Source: Herminiimonas sp. CN (GTDB taxonomy: Bacteria; Pseudomonadota; Gammaproteobacteria; Burkholderiales; Burkholderiaceae_D). From it: a stretch of DNA of 64,000 bases. The stretch is from assembly GCF_000622895.1 (NCBI RefSeq), contig NZ_AVCC01000002.1, forward strand, positions 36,810 to 100,809, in the 5' to 3' direction. This document shows, piece by piece, positions 1-8,141 of this stretch (within the stretch, counting starts at the first letter, position 1; each line of letters starts with the position of its first letter). Position numbers and translations under genes: made by a program. The notes under the pieces were generated by a model. The model worked only from the letters and a program-made list of their open reading frames with translations, ran no database searches and was not told the DNA's origin.

Positions 1-159
1 CACGCTCTCCTTGACGGCGCCCTCCCTGGCGAGCTTGAAGCGATAGCGCCATGCCTTCACGCCACTGGGTTTGACTTCCAGGTACAGGCCCTTGCCGTCG
101 GTCAGTTTGTAGGGTTGCTCTTGAGCTTTCGCGGTTCTGCACTTGGTATCGGTAAGCAC
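1..159 (-). CDS. Tyrosine integrase of a second island, N-terminal part only
   Basis: This is the first 53 residues of a P4-type tyrosine recombinase; the rest lies beyond the left edge. The N-terminus (MLTDTKCRTAK, then YKLTDGKGLYLEVKPSG and AWRYRF) is the DUF4102 arm-binding domain that opens these integrases. A GTG codon is chosen as start because an in-frame TGA lies just upstream; GAAAGTGAG could serve as ribosome binding site. It differs clearly in sequence from the integrase at 13823-15100, so it belongs to a different element. It reads away from the repeat at 353-366, the same orientation the other integrase has to its att site, which suggests two elements in tandem at one site. Confidence 0.88.
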   Translation of the reverse strand, partial: MLTDTKCRTAKAQEQPYKLTDGKGLYLEVKPSGVKAWRYRFKLAREGAVKESV

Positions 160-180
160 GGGTACGTCTCACTTTCTTCC

Positions 181-239
181 ATACCCGCTTTTCAGAAGGC
201 GGGTTTCGAGGTCATACCCGCAAAAATACCCGCTTTTCA
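181..239. repeat. ATACCCGC repeats upstream of the left integrase
   Basis: The octamer ATACCCGC occurs at 181, 214 and 226, and the copies at 181 and 226 extend to the 14-mer ATACCCGCTTTTCA. They lie between the left integrase start (159) and the att repeat at 353. This placement is typical of integrase arm-type or excisionase sites, but binding is inferred. Confidence 0.6.
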
Positions 240-280
240 CTGGCAAGACAATGGAATCCGGTGGAACTAATGGGAACAAA

Positions 281-313
281 AACGCCCCGTAATCTGTGGA
301 TATACGGGGCGTT
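281..313 (-). terminator. Rho-independent terminator before the left integrase
   Basis: A perfect 10-bp inverted repeat (AACGCCCCGT at 281-290 and ACGGGGCGTT at 304-313) is followed on the minus strand by a T run. It would stop transcription running leftward out of the right island toward the left integrase. Confidence 0.65.
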
Positions 314-352
314 GTGGAATTCCTTGGAACTCCTGACAATCTACTGTCTGGC

Positions 353-366
353 TAGACGTTAAACAG
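353..366. other. att core repeat, left end of the island
   Basis: TAGACGTTAAACAG is identical to 15272-15285, where it forms the last codons and stop of ychF. It marks the left end of the 14.9-kb island and, by position, also the ychF-proximal end of the element whose integrase begins at 159. Confidence 0.85.
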
Positions 367-372
367 CAATTG

Positions 373-486
373 GGGGCATAAGGTCTTGATTCTAATGGGC
401 AAGGTATCTGTACTGCTCATAACTTGCCCCTTTTTATGCCCCGAAACGGCGCGACTGCTGGTGAACGTCTGCGAACACTGGGGCAT
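373..486. repeat. ATGCCCC repeats at the left island end
   Basis: The heptamer ATGCCCC or its complement occurs at 373-379, 436-442 and 480-486, just inside the left att repeat. The same heptamer is clustered at the right end. This suggests arm-type sites of the island's own integrase; binding is inferred. Confidence 0.6.
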
Positions 487-535
487 GGTCTCAGATTAAA
501 TCAAGGCCAGAACGCTTGTTCCGGCCCCCATCATT

Positions 536-1498
536 CTACTCAAATATCACGCGCTCCACACGCTCAAAATCAAGGTAGCGGCTATGCAGTGCCGTCGCCA
601 TGTCCGCATCGCCAATGGCACGGAATGCTTCAATGCAGTGGTCCAGCGTGACGGCCTGAAAACCGGAGACAGCAGGATCGTCTGACACCAGATGCGACTG
701 GTAGGCATGCATCGCTCCGGCGCACTGATTGTTCTGCCTTGGGTAGATGACGAGGAAGCGCCCGGATTGATACAGCCCGTTTTCAATCATCGTCCGGCTG
801 AGCATGTGTTCGCGCCACAATTGCTGGAGCGGATTGCGGCGCAAAGCGGCTGCGCCCGGCACGTTGTAAACGCCCATGCGGCCTGACAGTTCGTCGTACC
901 GGGGGCGAAGCGTAGCCGGTGGCTCGCTCATCGATTCCGTGTACTTGACTTCGATAGCGATAAAGCCTTTCTGACCATCCACGGTTTGGACCACCACGAA
1001 CACATCGAACGCGGTGTAGTCATCGGTGAAGTCAGGCTTTCCGCGTCCGGGCGAATGCTCGAAGTAGATGCCATCGACGGACTCCACATAGTCCGGGAAA
1101 AGATGCCGGAAGTACCGATTGGCTTGCTCGATGTCCAGCTTCAACGGGCCGAACAGATTGAAGCATAGGGGCTGGCTGGAAAGCATATTTGTCCACAGCC
1201 GTTCTTCATCGATCAGCGCGCCGATCTCTCGATAAACGCATTCACGATAGGTAAGCTTGGCAATCTCTGGCGAGAGGAAGTTGTTGCCGTTCTTGGCGCT
1301 CTGCGGGTCGAGTCGGCTGCCGAGTTTACGGCACTTTCCCTTGATGTCGCGGTGCGTCCCAATCGGCAAGCCCTTCTCTTCCCGCCACAGTGCTTGCAGC
1401 AAGCGTGCTGCGCACATGAAACGGCTGTCGTTCGGTTCATCGACTTTGTGGGCCTTCAAGATGTGCGACGGCACGACGGGCAATCGGTTTTGCAGCAT
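536..1498 (-). CDS. PGN_0703-like putative restriction endonuclease
   Basis: This 320-residue protein resembles the PGN_0703 family of putative restriction endonucleases. The signature block is at residues 145-190: the phrase IYFEHSPGRGKPDF, then FDVFVVV (D165) and IAIEVKYTES (E183-x-K185). D...E-x-K fits a PD-(D/E)XK nuclease core. It lies 69 bases downstream of ardC on the same strand and is probably co-transcribed with it. No methyltransferase partner is adjacent, so the substrate and any self-protection are unknown. The family name is from recognition of the motif; nuclease activity is inference. Confidence 0.75.
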   Translation of the reverse strand: MLQNRLPVVPSHILKAHKVDEPNDSRFMCAARLLQALWREEKGLPIGTHRDIKGKCRKLGSRLDPQSAKNGNNFLSPEIAKLTYRECVYREIGALIDEERLWTNMLSSQPLCFNLFGPLKLDIEQANRYFRHLFPDYVESVDGIYFEHSPGRGKPDFTDDYTAFDVFVVVQTVDGQKGFIAIEVKYTESMSEPPATLRPRYDELSGRMGVYNVPGAAALRRNPLQQLWREHMLSRTMIENGLYQSGRFLVIYPRQNNQCAGAMHAYQSHLVSDDPAVSGFQAVTLDHCIEAFRAIGDADMATALHSRYLDFERVERVIFE

Positions 1499-1567
1499 AG
1501 TCTACTCCTTGTATGGTGAAGGCCGGGGTGGCCTTCGCATACAGATTCAACGAAGGCTGCGTTGAAT

Positions 1568-2464
1568 TTATCCCGAGATGATGGGTGTGCCGGGGCGCTG
1601 GGAAAGGAATGCGGCAGCTTGGCTTGCCTTCGCGGCGGCAGTGAAGATGGCGCGCTTGTCTCCCTTCAATATCTTGAGCCACGATTCGATATAGCGGGCA
1701 TGGTCGATCCGGGGCTCAGCGGAGATGCCCGTTTCGGCACAGAGAAATGCCGCCCCCAGTTCGGCGACCAATTCCTCGGCGGCATAACAGTCGCTGCCAA
1801 AACGTCCATGTAGATCACGGTCGCAACGGTCGGCATGCGCTGTCCAGTGAACTAACTCATGCAAGGCCACGCTGTAGTAGCCCTGCGGCTCGTAGAATGC
1901 CCCAGCGGGAGGAAGGTGGATTTCGTCACGACTTGGAATGTAGCAGGCATGCTCTCCATCATGATAAATGCGTGCGCCGCAGGCATGGATCAGCGCATCG
2001 GCGGCAGCGTGTCGTTCAATCGGCGGCAACATTGGCGAGGCCAGGGGTTCATATCCATCGACCTGCGCCGCGTTGAAAACGTATGCGGCCCTGGCGACTA
2101 AATGGCGCTTCGGCTGGCCCGAGTCGTCATGCGTGGCGTCGTCGCGGGATTCGGTCGCCTTATAGAATACGGTGACGGTTCCCTTTTCACCTTTGCGCAC
2201 TTGCGCGCCAGCGGACTGCCATTGCTTGAACGTCGCCCATGTGGCCGTGGGATAGGCGTTGCTCTGCTGGCTGGCCCATAAAGACAGGATGTTGACGCCT
2301 CGATAGCCATACCTCCCGACAGGATTATGCGGCAGGCCGATGACGGCACCGGTGCACAGCTTCGGGTTCCACGGCATCTGGCAGTCACCCGCCCCAGATT
2401 CGATGGCGGCGATGATTTGATCGGTGATGCGCTGGTGAAGGTCGCCCTTCTGTTCGGTCTGCAT
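1568..2464 (-). CDS. ArdC-type antirestriction protein
   Basis: This 298-residue protein has the ArdC layout: an N-terminal ssDNA-binding domain (about 1-130, with PWNP and GYRGVNILSLW motifs) and a C-terminal metallopeptidase-like domain with HELVH at 202-206 and a downstream AAEELVAELGAAFL helix carrying further acidic ligands. ArdC proteins protect incoming DNA from host restriction or bind single strands during transfer. The frame is open for 87 more codons upstream, but the ATG at 2464 is preferred because GGGAGAG lies at the right spacing and similarity begins there. Presence on an island that itself carries restriction genes is notable. Confidence 0.85.
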   Translation of the reverse strand: MQTEQKGDLHQRITDQIIAAIESGAGDCQMPWNPKLCTGAVIGLPHNPVGRYGYRGVNILSLWASQQSNAYPTATWATFKQWQSAGAQVRKGEKGTVTVFYKATESRDDATHDDSGQPKRHLVARAAYVFNAAQVDGYEPLASPMLPPIERHAAADALIHACGARIYHDGEHACYIPSRDEIHLPPAGAFYEPQGYYSVALHELVHWTAHADRCDRDLHGRFGSDCYAAEELVAELGAAFLCAETGISAEPRIDHARYIESWLKILKGDKRAIFTAAAKASQAAAFLSQRPGTPIISG

Positions 2465-2596
2465 TGGTCTCTCCCGGCTGTAATTGCCGGGGTTCAATGA
2501 TCTCGTGGCGAACTTCATCCAATTTGTTGCAAGGTTCCGTAGAAGATTCCCGGTCAAATCGTTATATGTAGTCCGACCAACGATTGGAAGTACCTG

Positions 2597-3625
2597 ATGA
2601 AAAATGATGACGACAACTTCAACGCCGAATGCGATAAAGTTCGTGCTTTGATGGAGAGCGGCGATATGGGATATCGCTATGGTGAGCACTATCCAAGTGT
2701 GGGCGGCTGCACTCTGGCTGGGCAAATTTGGTTAGCCGCAATGGGCAGCACCCGCAGGATTCACGAAGAGGCCGGGGCACATTCCGCCACCGACCCATGG
2801 CGAGTTCGCATCTATGAGAACAAGATTCGGGCGGCCAGAAAGCGCCGCCGCATGCGCGAACTTGATGCTCGTAAGTACGGTGTTTCTGAGATTACGCTTG
2901 CCGACCCGGATGTACTTCCCCGCCACATGAAACCCGCTGATTTCGTCAACCTGTACAGCGGCGTCGCCTACGCGAACACAAAGGGCGCGGTATTCAACGC
3001 GCACCTGACGATCAACTGGCGCGATCTGGGGCAAACGGCTGATGCTGCTGCCGAGTCCCGCCTGTATCGTAAGTTCATCCAGCAATATACAGAATGGTGT
3101 CGCCATAAAGACATCGACTGCATTTGGATTTATTCAAATGAGTCGAGTAGCACGGTGGGACTGCATACACACTTTTTGACATCGATTCCCGACGCGTGGC
3201 TAGAGCAGTTCAAGAAGTTTGTTGGGAAGCGCATGCGGAAGATCAATCGCAATGCCACGCCGCCGCCGCATGCGTTCAAAGTGTCCGCGCCGCGTGGGCA
3301 AAATATCCAGCGGCAGTGGGTGCGGGTTCAATACCTCTGCAAGGGCGTCGATCCGAATGCACAACTTCAACATGCCAACGGTAGCGATAAAGTGTTTGTG
3401 GCGGACCTGATCCGCTTCGGCTATGAGAGCCCAGGCGACGTTACCTGCAAGCGTAGATGCGGGATATCTCACAACATCGACAGCAAGGCCAGATGCCGCG
3501 ATGGCTATAGATCGCAAATGGAACGCGGCCTGTTCAACGTTTCTACACTGTATGGAAACAAAGCTACACCAATGCCCAGTAGCGATTACGAGGTTTGGCT
3601 GGCACTGCGAGCCTTGAGTCTGTAA
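2597..3625 (+). CDS. HUH-like replication/mobilisation protein (tentative)
   Basis: This 342-residue protein has no clear family name, but three motifs occur in the order of HUH endonucleases: a hydrophobic strand HLTINW (136-141), a histidine pair GLHTHFL with H190-x-H192, and Y246-x-x-K249 in VQYLCKG. Rolling-circle Rep proteins and relaxases use such motifs to bind a metal and nick single-stranded DNA through the tyrosine. A basic stretch (78-90, KIRAARKRRRMRE) precedes them. It is divergent from ardC, with 132 bases between the starts, and is followed by a terminator. It could nick or replicate the excised island. The call rests on motifs only and could be wrong. Confidence 0.5.
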   Translation: MKNDDDNFNAECDKVRALMESGDMGYRYGEHYPSVGGCTLAGQIWLAAMGSTRRIHEEAGAHSATDPWRVRIYENKIRAARKRRRMRELDARKYGVSEITLADPDVLPRHMKPADFVNLYSGVAYANTKGAVFNAHLTINWRDLGQTADAAAESRLYRKFIQQYTEWCRHKDIDCIWIYSNESSSTVGLHTHFLTSIPDAWLEQFKKFVGKRMRKINRNATPPPHAFKVSAPRGQNIQRQWVRVQYLCKGVDPNAQLQHANGSDKVFVADLIRFGYESPGDVTCKRRCGISHNIDSKARCRDGYRSQMERGLFNVSTLYGNKATPMPSSDYEVWLALRALSL

Positions 3626-3650
3626 GGTCTGCTCTGTGTTGACAAATAGC

Positions 3651-3677
3651 AGCGGCGACCAGGATCGCCGCTTTTTC
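3651..3677. terminator. Terminator after the HUH-like gene
   Basis: AGCGGCGA (3651-3658) pairs with TCGCCGCT (3665-3672) and is followed by a T run on the plus strand. It ends the gene at 2597-3625 and separates it from the convergent beta-family gene. Confidence 0.75.
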
Positions 3678-3687
3678 TCGCGCTAAA

Positions 3688-4803
3688 CTATTCCGCACTC
3701 TCAGGAATAACAACGCCGATTGCTGTCACTTGGCGTTGATGCTCGAATACCTCTGCCATGACGGCATGGATATGATGATTGCTATCAACTGAGATCATGC
3801 TCGTAGCATCCCGCAATTCCTTGATGCCCACGCTGCAATTAAAAATCTCAGCATCGCCCCAGCTGAACGATGGATTCATGTAGTGGGCTGATGCCACCAA
3901 TTTCTGAGCAAGGACTTTATGCTGCGCCGTCAATGAATCCAGCCGCTTGGTATGACCACGAACGATAAAGGACTGATTTTCAATCGTATAGCGAATTTTT
4001 GCGTTCGCATCTGGCGCAATCACGCCGTCTACCGCGTCTGCATTCCTAATCAGATAGTCACCGAAAACGATGCCGCGATCCTTCAGTTTTGAAAACACGG
4101 CCTTCCACGCCATCATTTCGATTCTGGGGATACAGCCCTCTGCATCCGGAGCATTAACAGCTTTATTCACTCCAGAAGGCATTGAACCGCCAACCACAAT
4201 TACAGTTCCAAAGCCCATTGAGCGCAGGGCTTCAATGGCCACTTCGGTATCTTCAATAATGTCCGGGACGGCGCTCTTAGAAACATCGCCAAAGTCCACC
4301 ATTACATAGCAGTTGTTCACGCCTACATCAAGGGCATCCATGATGTCATTCATCTTGCCCGTGAAGTACGGAAGATCGCGCATATCTTCCTTGATTGCCT
4401 CTCGATCAAGTCGGAGGCATGGCGTGACCGAGTACAGTTTCCTAACGTTCTTCAACGCTTGGCTGTAATCTGGATCGTCCCAACGGTCATAGCCAACAAC
4501 AGGGTGCATCATTACGCCCATGGATCGAAACTGCGAGAAAGCATATTCCAATACATGGATACCGCTCTCAGTACGCGCGTTTGGAGTCCACTTCGAGATA
4601 TCCAGGAAGGCAGCACGGTTAGCCCATGCCTTCCCTGCGCTTTTCGCCGTCCGGGTAATCGAAGGCTCAAATACTGTCGCGTCAGCCTTCCTCGGCAATT
4701 CGAAGAGTGGCAGAATATTTGCAGAAACCAACGGCTGGAGATTGGTGATTGCAGTAAATTCACCGCGCTTAGCAGGCATCACCGGAACGTATTGAAGACT
4801 CAT
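3688..4803 (-). CDS. Beta family protein (PF14350-like)
   Basis: This 371-residue protein resembles the beta protein family first known from T4-like phages. The recognisable N-terminus is YVPVMPAKRGEFTAI, followed by PLFELPR and segments such as VMVDFGDVS and VVGGSMPSG. The family fold resembles a TIM barrel, and its biochemical role is not established. Its ATG lies one base after the stop of the HTH-ImmA gene, so translation is probably coupled. That makes it the third gene of a toxin / HTH-peptidase / beta operon. The family assignment is from recognition of the N-terminal pattern; any role in defence is inference from context. Confidence 0.72.
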   Translation of the reverse strand: MSLQYVPVMPAKRGEFTAITNLQPLVSANILPLFELPRKADATVFEPSITRTAKSAGKAWANRAAFLDISKWTPNARTESGIHVLEYAFSQFRSMGVMMHPVVGYDRWDDPDYSQALKNVRKLYSVTPCLRLDREAIKEDMRDLPYFTGKMNDIMDALDVGVNNCYVMVDFGDVSKSAVPDIIEDTEVAIEALRSMGFGTVIVVGGSMPSGVNKAVNAPDAEGCIPRIEMMAWKAVFSKLKDRGIVFGDYLIRNADAVDGVIAPDANAKIRYTIENQSFIVRGHTKRLDSLTAQHKVLAQKLVASAHYMNPSFSWGDAEIFNCSVGIKELRDATSMISVDSNHHIHAVMAEVFEHQRQVTAIGVVIPESAE

Positions 4804-4804
4804 C

Positions 4805-6028
4805 TTAGACCTCTACCCCTGTCAAATTAAAGTGCTTCCGCACCTGGCCATGGCCAACTAAATCGTTGAACAAAGTATAATTTTCTCGCTCTTTCCTAAG
4901 CCTACCAGCAATGATGGCAGGGTGAATCTTTAGCTCTCTGGACAGTCTATCTATCGTCTCATTGCTGGGATTTAAGTGGGCCTCACTACGCTTCCACGCT
5001 ACCCTTGGAATCAGTGCCTCTTTTGCAATACGGTTCGCTTCGAGTTCCCTGCGATCCTCCGACGACGAATCCAAATTATCTAAGAATGTCGCCTCCTGAT
5101 TGACGTGCTTCCACAAATGAGCGACTTCATGCAGTAAGGTAAACCAGAAATTATCCAACCGATCAAACCGCAAAGTTAGCCCGATAATCATCATCCCATC
5201 CAAATCCTGCAAAGCAGCGCCGTCCAACAAAGTTCCCTTGAGAGCCGGTTCTATAACAACAACAATCCCGTGCTTTTCCAAAAACTCGACCGCGATAGCC
5301 GGCCCTTGATCTGACCAACTAAGTTGTACTAGCTCACGCAAGAATGCCGGTGAAAAGGCGTTTTGGTCAAATGTCCCTAAGCTTGGCCTCTTCTCCCTCG
5401 CTTTTTGAATTACACGTGCCAGCCACGCAAACAAGGCATACGTTGTAGCTGGCGAGCAAGCGTCCCCGTGCAGCGAGCGTCTAAAGGCCGCAGTTCCAAA
5501 CTGCATCCCAGCATTAGCAATAAAGCCCCTTACAAGGTCTTCCGTCGTCTCAGCGGCCTTATTAGTCAATTTCTGCAACCAGCCTCTTGCAAGCATTTCC
5601 TTGACCGGAAAGCCGCTCCAATCGATTTCTTCCTTCCGGGGTTTCATAGACTCCACCGGATCGACGCCCACCAACGTTTCGGTTGAAATGCCAAGACCAC
5701 TAGCTAGGGCCCGAATCATGTGGACCGTTAGAGGACGTTTTCTGCCAAGCACCTCCGACACACGACTCCTTGTTCCAAAGTACGGTACGAGGTCTGCTTG
5801 TTTTAATCCCTGCTCCTGCATACGAAAGTGGATTGCATCAATCGGGTCTGGGACTTCGATTGGATACTTCTTATTCTCATATGCTTCAATCAATACGGAT
5901 AACAACTCTAGTCGCTCCGCCTCCGGGCTCCCCGGCCCAGGATTGCTTGCAATCAAGTTCTGCATCTCAAGGAGATACTCTTGATGCTGCTCTTCAGAGC
6001 GAATTACTTTGGCTTCCATTAGCATCAT
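4805..6028 (-). CDS. HTH / ImmA-IrrE metallopeptidase fusion, HigA-like antitoxin
   Basis: This protein of about 407 residues joins two modules. Residues roughly 60-120 form a Xre/HigA-type helix-turn-helix (QEQGLKQADLVPYFG, then SRVSEVLGRKRPL). The C-terminal half is an ImmA/IrrE zinc peptidase domain with HEVAH at 300-304. ImmA-type peptidases cleave or inactivate repressors, so the protein could both repress its operon and act proteolytically. ATG at 6028 overlaps the toxin stop (TGATG), and a TTG at 6031 and ATGs at 6025 and 6019 are alternative starts. Its placement behind a HigB-like toxin gene supports an antitoxin role. Confidence 0.82.
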   Translation of the reverse strand: MMLMEAKVIRSEEQHQEYLLEMQNLIASNPGPGSPEAERLELLSVLIEAYENKKYPIEVPDPIDAIHFRMQEQGLKQADLVPYFGTRSRVSEVLGRKRPLTVHMIRALASGLGISTETLVGVDPVESMKPRKEEIDWSGFPVKEMLARGWLQKLTNKAAETTEDLVRGFIANAGMQFGTAAFRRSLHGDACSPATTYALFAWLARVIQKAREKRPSLGTFDQNAFSPAFLRELVQLSWSDQGPAIAVEFLEKHGIVVVIEPALKGTLLDGAALQDLDGMMIIGLTLRFDRLDNFWFTLLHEVAHLWKHVNQEATFLDNLDSSSEDRRELEANRIAKEALIPRVAWKRSEAHLNPSNETIDRLSRELKIHPAIIAGRLRKERENYTLFNDLVGHGQVRKHFNLTGVEV

Positions 6029-6291
6029 CAATTTATGCGTTTCAGATCGGTTACGAGCGCTACAGCTTGCGGGAATGTCATTGACACTTCAATGCACTGA
6101 GGATGAAGCCCGACACGGAACTGAAAGATGCAATCCGTCACATTCCGCGCCTGCGGGAACTGACGAAGCACATCCTTAGCCTGCTTCCAATTAGCTTGCG
6201 ACATTTCCGAAATCCAGCTACGAAGCCACTTGTCGGTCTGGTCGTCCAGCCCGTACAACGCTTGCAGCCTACCCCTTCCAAGTAGTTTCAT
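6028..6291 (-). CDS. HigB-like toxin
   Basis: This 87-residue protein begins MKLLGRGRLQAL and contains DKWLRSWISE, ANWKQAKDVLRQFP and the end pattern IEVSMTFPQA, a spacing of tryptophans and FPQA typical of HigB-family RelE-like mRNA interferases. It is the first gene of an operon with the HTH-ImmA gene, with overlapping stop and start codons. HigB systems characteristically place toxin before antitoxin. The family assignment is moderately firm; catalytic residues in this family are not strongly conserved, so activity cannot be judged from sequence. Confidence 0.65.
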   Translation of the reverse strand: MKLLGRGRLQALYGLDDQTDKWLRSWISEMSQANWKQAKDVLRQFPQARNVTDCIFQFRVGLHPQCIEVSMTFPQAVALVTDLKRIN

Positions 6292-6684
6292 ATTCTCAAC
6301 AGTTCACGTTATGGGAGCAATATACGACCACCAACATAAACTGTCAAGTTCCCAAATCGAGAACACAGGATGAATTTTACTGTACAAATACCCAGCACAC
6401 AAGCTGATTCGTGGTTGTTTGCTGGAATTGCAAATAAGCAACCTATTGATACCATAAAGAGAAATATCCAGACTATGGGTGTAAGGCGACGTTCTATCAG
6501 CACCGCCGCGTGGACGCTGCTTAAGTCCCGACGGCCTCGTCCGAAGTGTTTCAGCTCCCACACTCGTCCGTCTAAACCCCAGATTTGAATCGTCAGCCAG
6601 ATGGAAATTCCCTTAAAAATCATGCCCTTACCGAGTAATCTCAGCAAGGGGACGTGACTAGCATTTGAACCCGCTTTCTGGCGG
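6292..6684. other. AT-rich gene-free region upstream of the toxin operon
   Basis: This stretch contains only short overlapping open frames with no ribosome binding site or recognisable family. It presumably holds the promoter and operator of the minus-strand toxin/antitoxin operon. I see no tRNA, repeat or clear operator in it. Confidence 0.5.
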
Positions 6685-6987
6685 CTACTTCATCAAACGG
6701 AAAACCGCACCGGCACTGCTGCGCGAAGCGGCGGCAGCGACGCCGCTACCCTCTTCACAATCGGCGGATAGAATGCCCTTCAATCCTTCCAGCCCTTTTT
6801 CTGACCGTCGCCCGCCCTCGCCATCAACGGTGATGGTTCCGGTTCCGGGCCAGAAATTCAGCGGGCCGATCTTAAGCTGGTGCGGTGGCAGATAAAGATA
6901 GTGGATGCCGCGCCCTTCAAGCCATGCGCGAGCGCCCTGCATCGCCGCCGCGCACGTATCGTGCTTCCCTCTTGTAAATAGCGTCAT
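6685..6987 (-). CDS. Small conserved hypothetical island protein
   Basis: This 100-residue protein contains the compact core HYLYLPPHQLKIGPLNFWPG followed by TGTITVDGEGG and EKGLEGLKGIL. Small proteins with this core seem common next to AlpA-like genes on proteobacterial islands, but I know no function for them. The tail (SGVAAAASRSSAGAVF) is low-complexity and may be poorly conserved. It lies downstream of the AlpA-like gene on the same strand but behind a terminator and a G-rich leader. It could be a replication or excision accessory; this is a guess. Confidence 0.6.
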   Translation of the reverse strand: MTLFTRGKHDTCAAAMQGARAWLEGRGIHYLYLPPHQLKIGPLNFWPGTGTITVDGEGGRRSEKGLEGLKGILSADCEEGSGVAAAASRSSAGAVFRLMK

Positions 6988-7133
6988 TTCGTTTCCTTTG
7001 GTTGGTCAATCAAGATCGATAGCTCAATCCATTTCCCGCGCTGGTGGTATGGGGATGCGGCCTCAGGAGAGCGGCAAGGCAGAGCGGGAGGCAAAGCAGG
7101 CCGGGAGGGAAGGCCGGGGCACTGGGGAAGCGA

Positions 7134-7154
7134 GGGGGTGGGTGGGTGGGTGGG
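7134..7154 (+). other. Potential G-quadruplex (five G-runs)
   Basis: Five consecutive runs of at least three guanines are separated by single thymines on the plus strand. Single-nucleotide loops give the most stable parallel quadruplex class. It sits between the AlpA-like gene terminator and the small gene starting at 6987, so the minus-strand transcript would carry the C-rich complement. Confidence 0.7.
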
Positions 7155-7225
7155 CAGTTCGATATCCCGGCAACGATTCCGGCTTCTTAGTTCAACTTGA
7201 AAATTCTTTGGACTAATCGTGCGCC

Positions 7226-7262
7226 AAAGAAAAAGCGGCATCGCCAATTGGTCAATGCCGCT
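7226..7262 (-). terminator. Terminator after the AlpA-like gene
   Basis: AGCGGCAT and ATGCCGCT (7234-7241 and 7255-7262) form an 8-bp stem, followed on the minus strand by a run of five T. It ends the AlpA-like transcript. Confidence 0.7.
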
Positions 7263-7305
7263 GAAATTTGATCCTCGCAATTGAATGGCGGAGGCAGTGC
7301 CGTCG

Positions 7306-7512
7306 TCAACAGCGCCGTTGGGGTGGCAGTGACGCAAGCCAACGCTCGGCCTCAGTCCGAAGAATAATGGTACGACGCCCCAGCTTCTTCGCCGCCAGTT
7401 TCCCGGCACTCATTTCGGCGTAGGCCGCTGTGCGCCCAACGCCTGCCCATCGGCAAAAGTCATCGACTGAAAATGCGCCGCCTGCGCTTGGTACTGATTG
7501 CTGTTGATCCAT
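7306..7512 (-). CDS. AlpA/excisionase-like DNA-binding protein
   Basis: This 68-residue protein has the winged-helix layout of AlpA/Xis-type regulators: a GAFSVDDFCRWAGVGRTAAY helix-turn-helix, then AEMSAGKLAAKKLGRRTII and a short C-terminal helix ERWLASLP. Such proteins activate excision or act as recombination directionality factors for P4-type integrases. It lies within the same island as the integrase but far from it. It is followed by a clear terminator. The role is a family inference; I see no binding sites. Confidence 0.8.
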   Translation of the reverse strand: MDQQQSVPSAGGAFSVDDFCRWAGVGRTAAYAEMSAGKLAAKKLGRRTIILRTEAERWLASLPPQRRC

Positions 7513-7734
7513 ATTTCGCTCCCTGCAAGTTGATGGTGCAGTGATATATGGAAATAGCGCATCGTCTGCTAGATAGATTCATTCCGCAGGCCTCGGATGG
7601 CTCAGGCGTACATCAAGAATGGCGCAAAAAGCTCGTCAGACCCAGCGCGGTACTGGGCTGAAACTCTAAACAAATGGGCCAATCCTGCCTGCGCAAAAAG
7701 GGCAAACGAGTCCGGGCGAAGCGATTTCTGACGG

Positions 7735-7977
7735 CTAAGCTTCTTCCACGATCGTGAGCAATTCCACAACATCCACCCCGAGGGCCATAGCCAATTTCTC
7801 AAGCCCATCGATCGAGATGTTGGTCACGCAACGCTCAAGTTGGGAGACATATGTGCGGTGAAAGTCCGCAAGCTCTGCCATGTATTCCTGGCTCCATTGC
7901 CGCTCGGCTCGCAACCGCTTCAAATTTGTAGCGATTCGCACACGGGCATCACCTGGCTGATTTTTTCTAGCTTTCAT
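7735..7977 (-). CDS. Xre-family transcriptional regulator
   Basis: This 80-residue protein is almost entirely a Cro/CI helix-turn-helix: VRIATNLKRLRAERQWSQEY, then ELADFHRTYVSQLER and ISIDGLEKLAMALGV. Such proteins repress island or restriction genes. The ATG at 7977 is preferred over a 23-residue upstream extension because homology starts after it, though its ribosome binding site is weak. It is divergent from the lipoprotein gene at 8142 and could control that gene or itself. It could also be a restriction controller (C protein), since a restriction system lies nearby, but the two are separated by the lipoprotein gene. Confidence 0.85.
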   Translation of the reverse strand: MKARKNQPGDARVRIATNLKRLRAERQWSQEYMAELADFHRTYVSQLERCVTNISIDGLEKLAMALGVDVVELLTIVEEA

Positions 7978-8141
7978 GAGGCAGGAGAGTGCACTTCTAC
8001 TGTCTATCAATCTACAGCGCATGACTCTACTGGCTTTGAATCTCATTCACAGATAGAATGTTCTGGGCCTTGAGATGTGGCGTCCAAGTCAATGACCTAC
8101 CCTACCAGCAACCAACCAATCCATCAGTGAGGAACGTACGT

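Noticed and set aside
6028..6120. A frameshift at the end of the HigB-like toxin
   Set aside because: The C-terminus (IEVSMTFPQAVALV) first looked unlike other HigB proteins, but no other frame gives a better continuation, and the coupled stop/start with the next gene argues for an intact end.
7602..7808. A 68-codon minus frame overlapping the Xre gene
   Set aside because: It overlaps a certain regulator in another frame and has no recognisable domain; its second half could be a gene remnant but I cannot support it.
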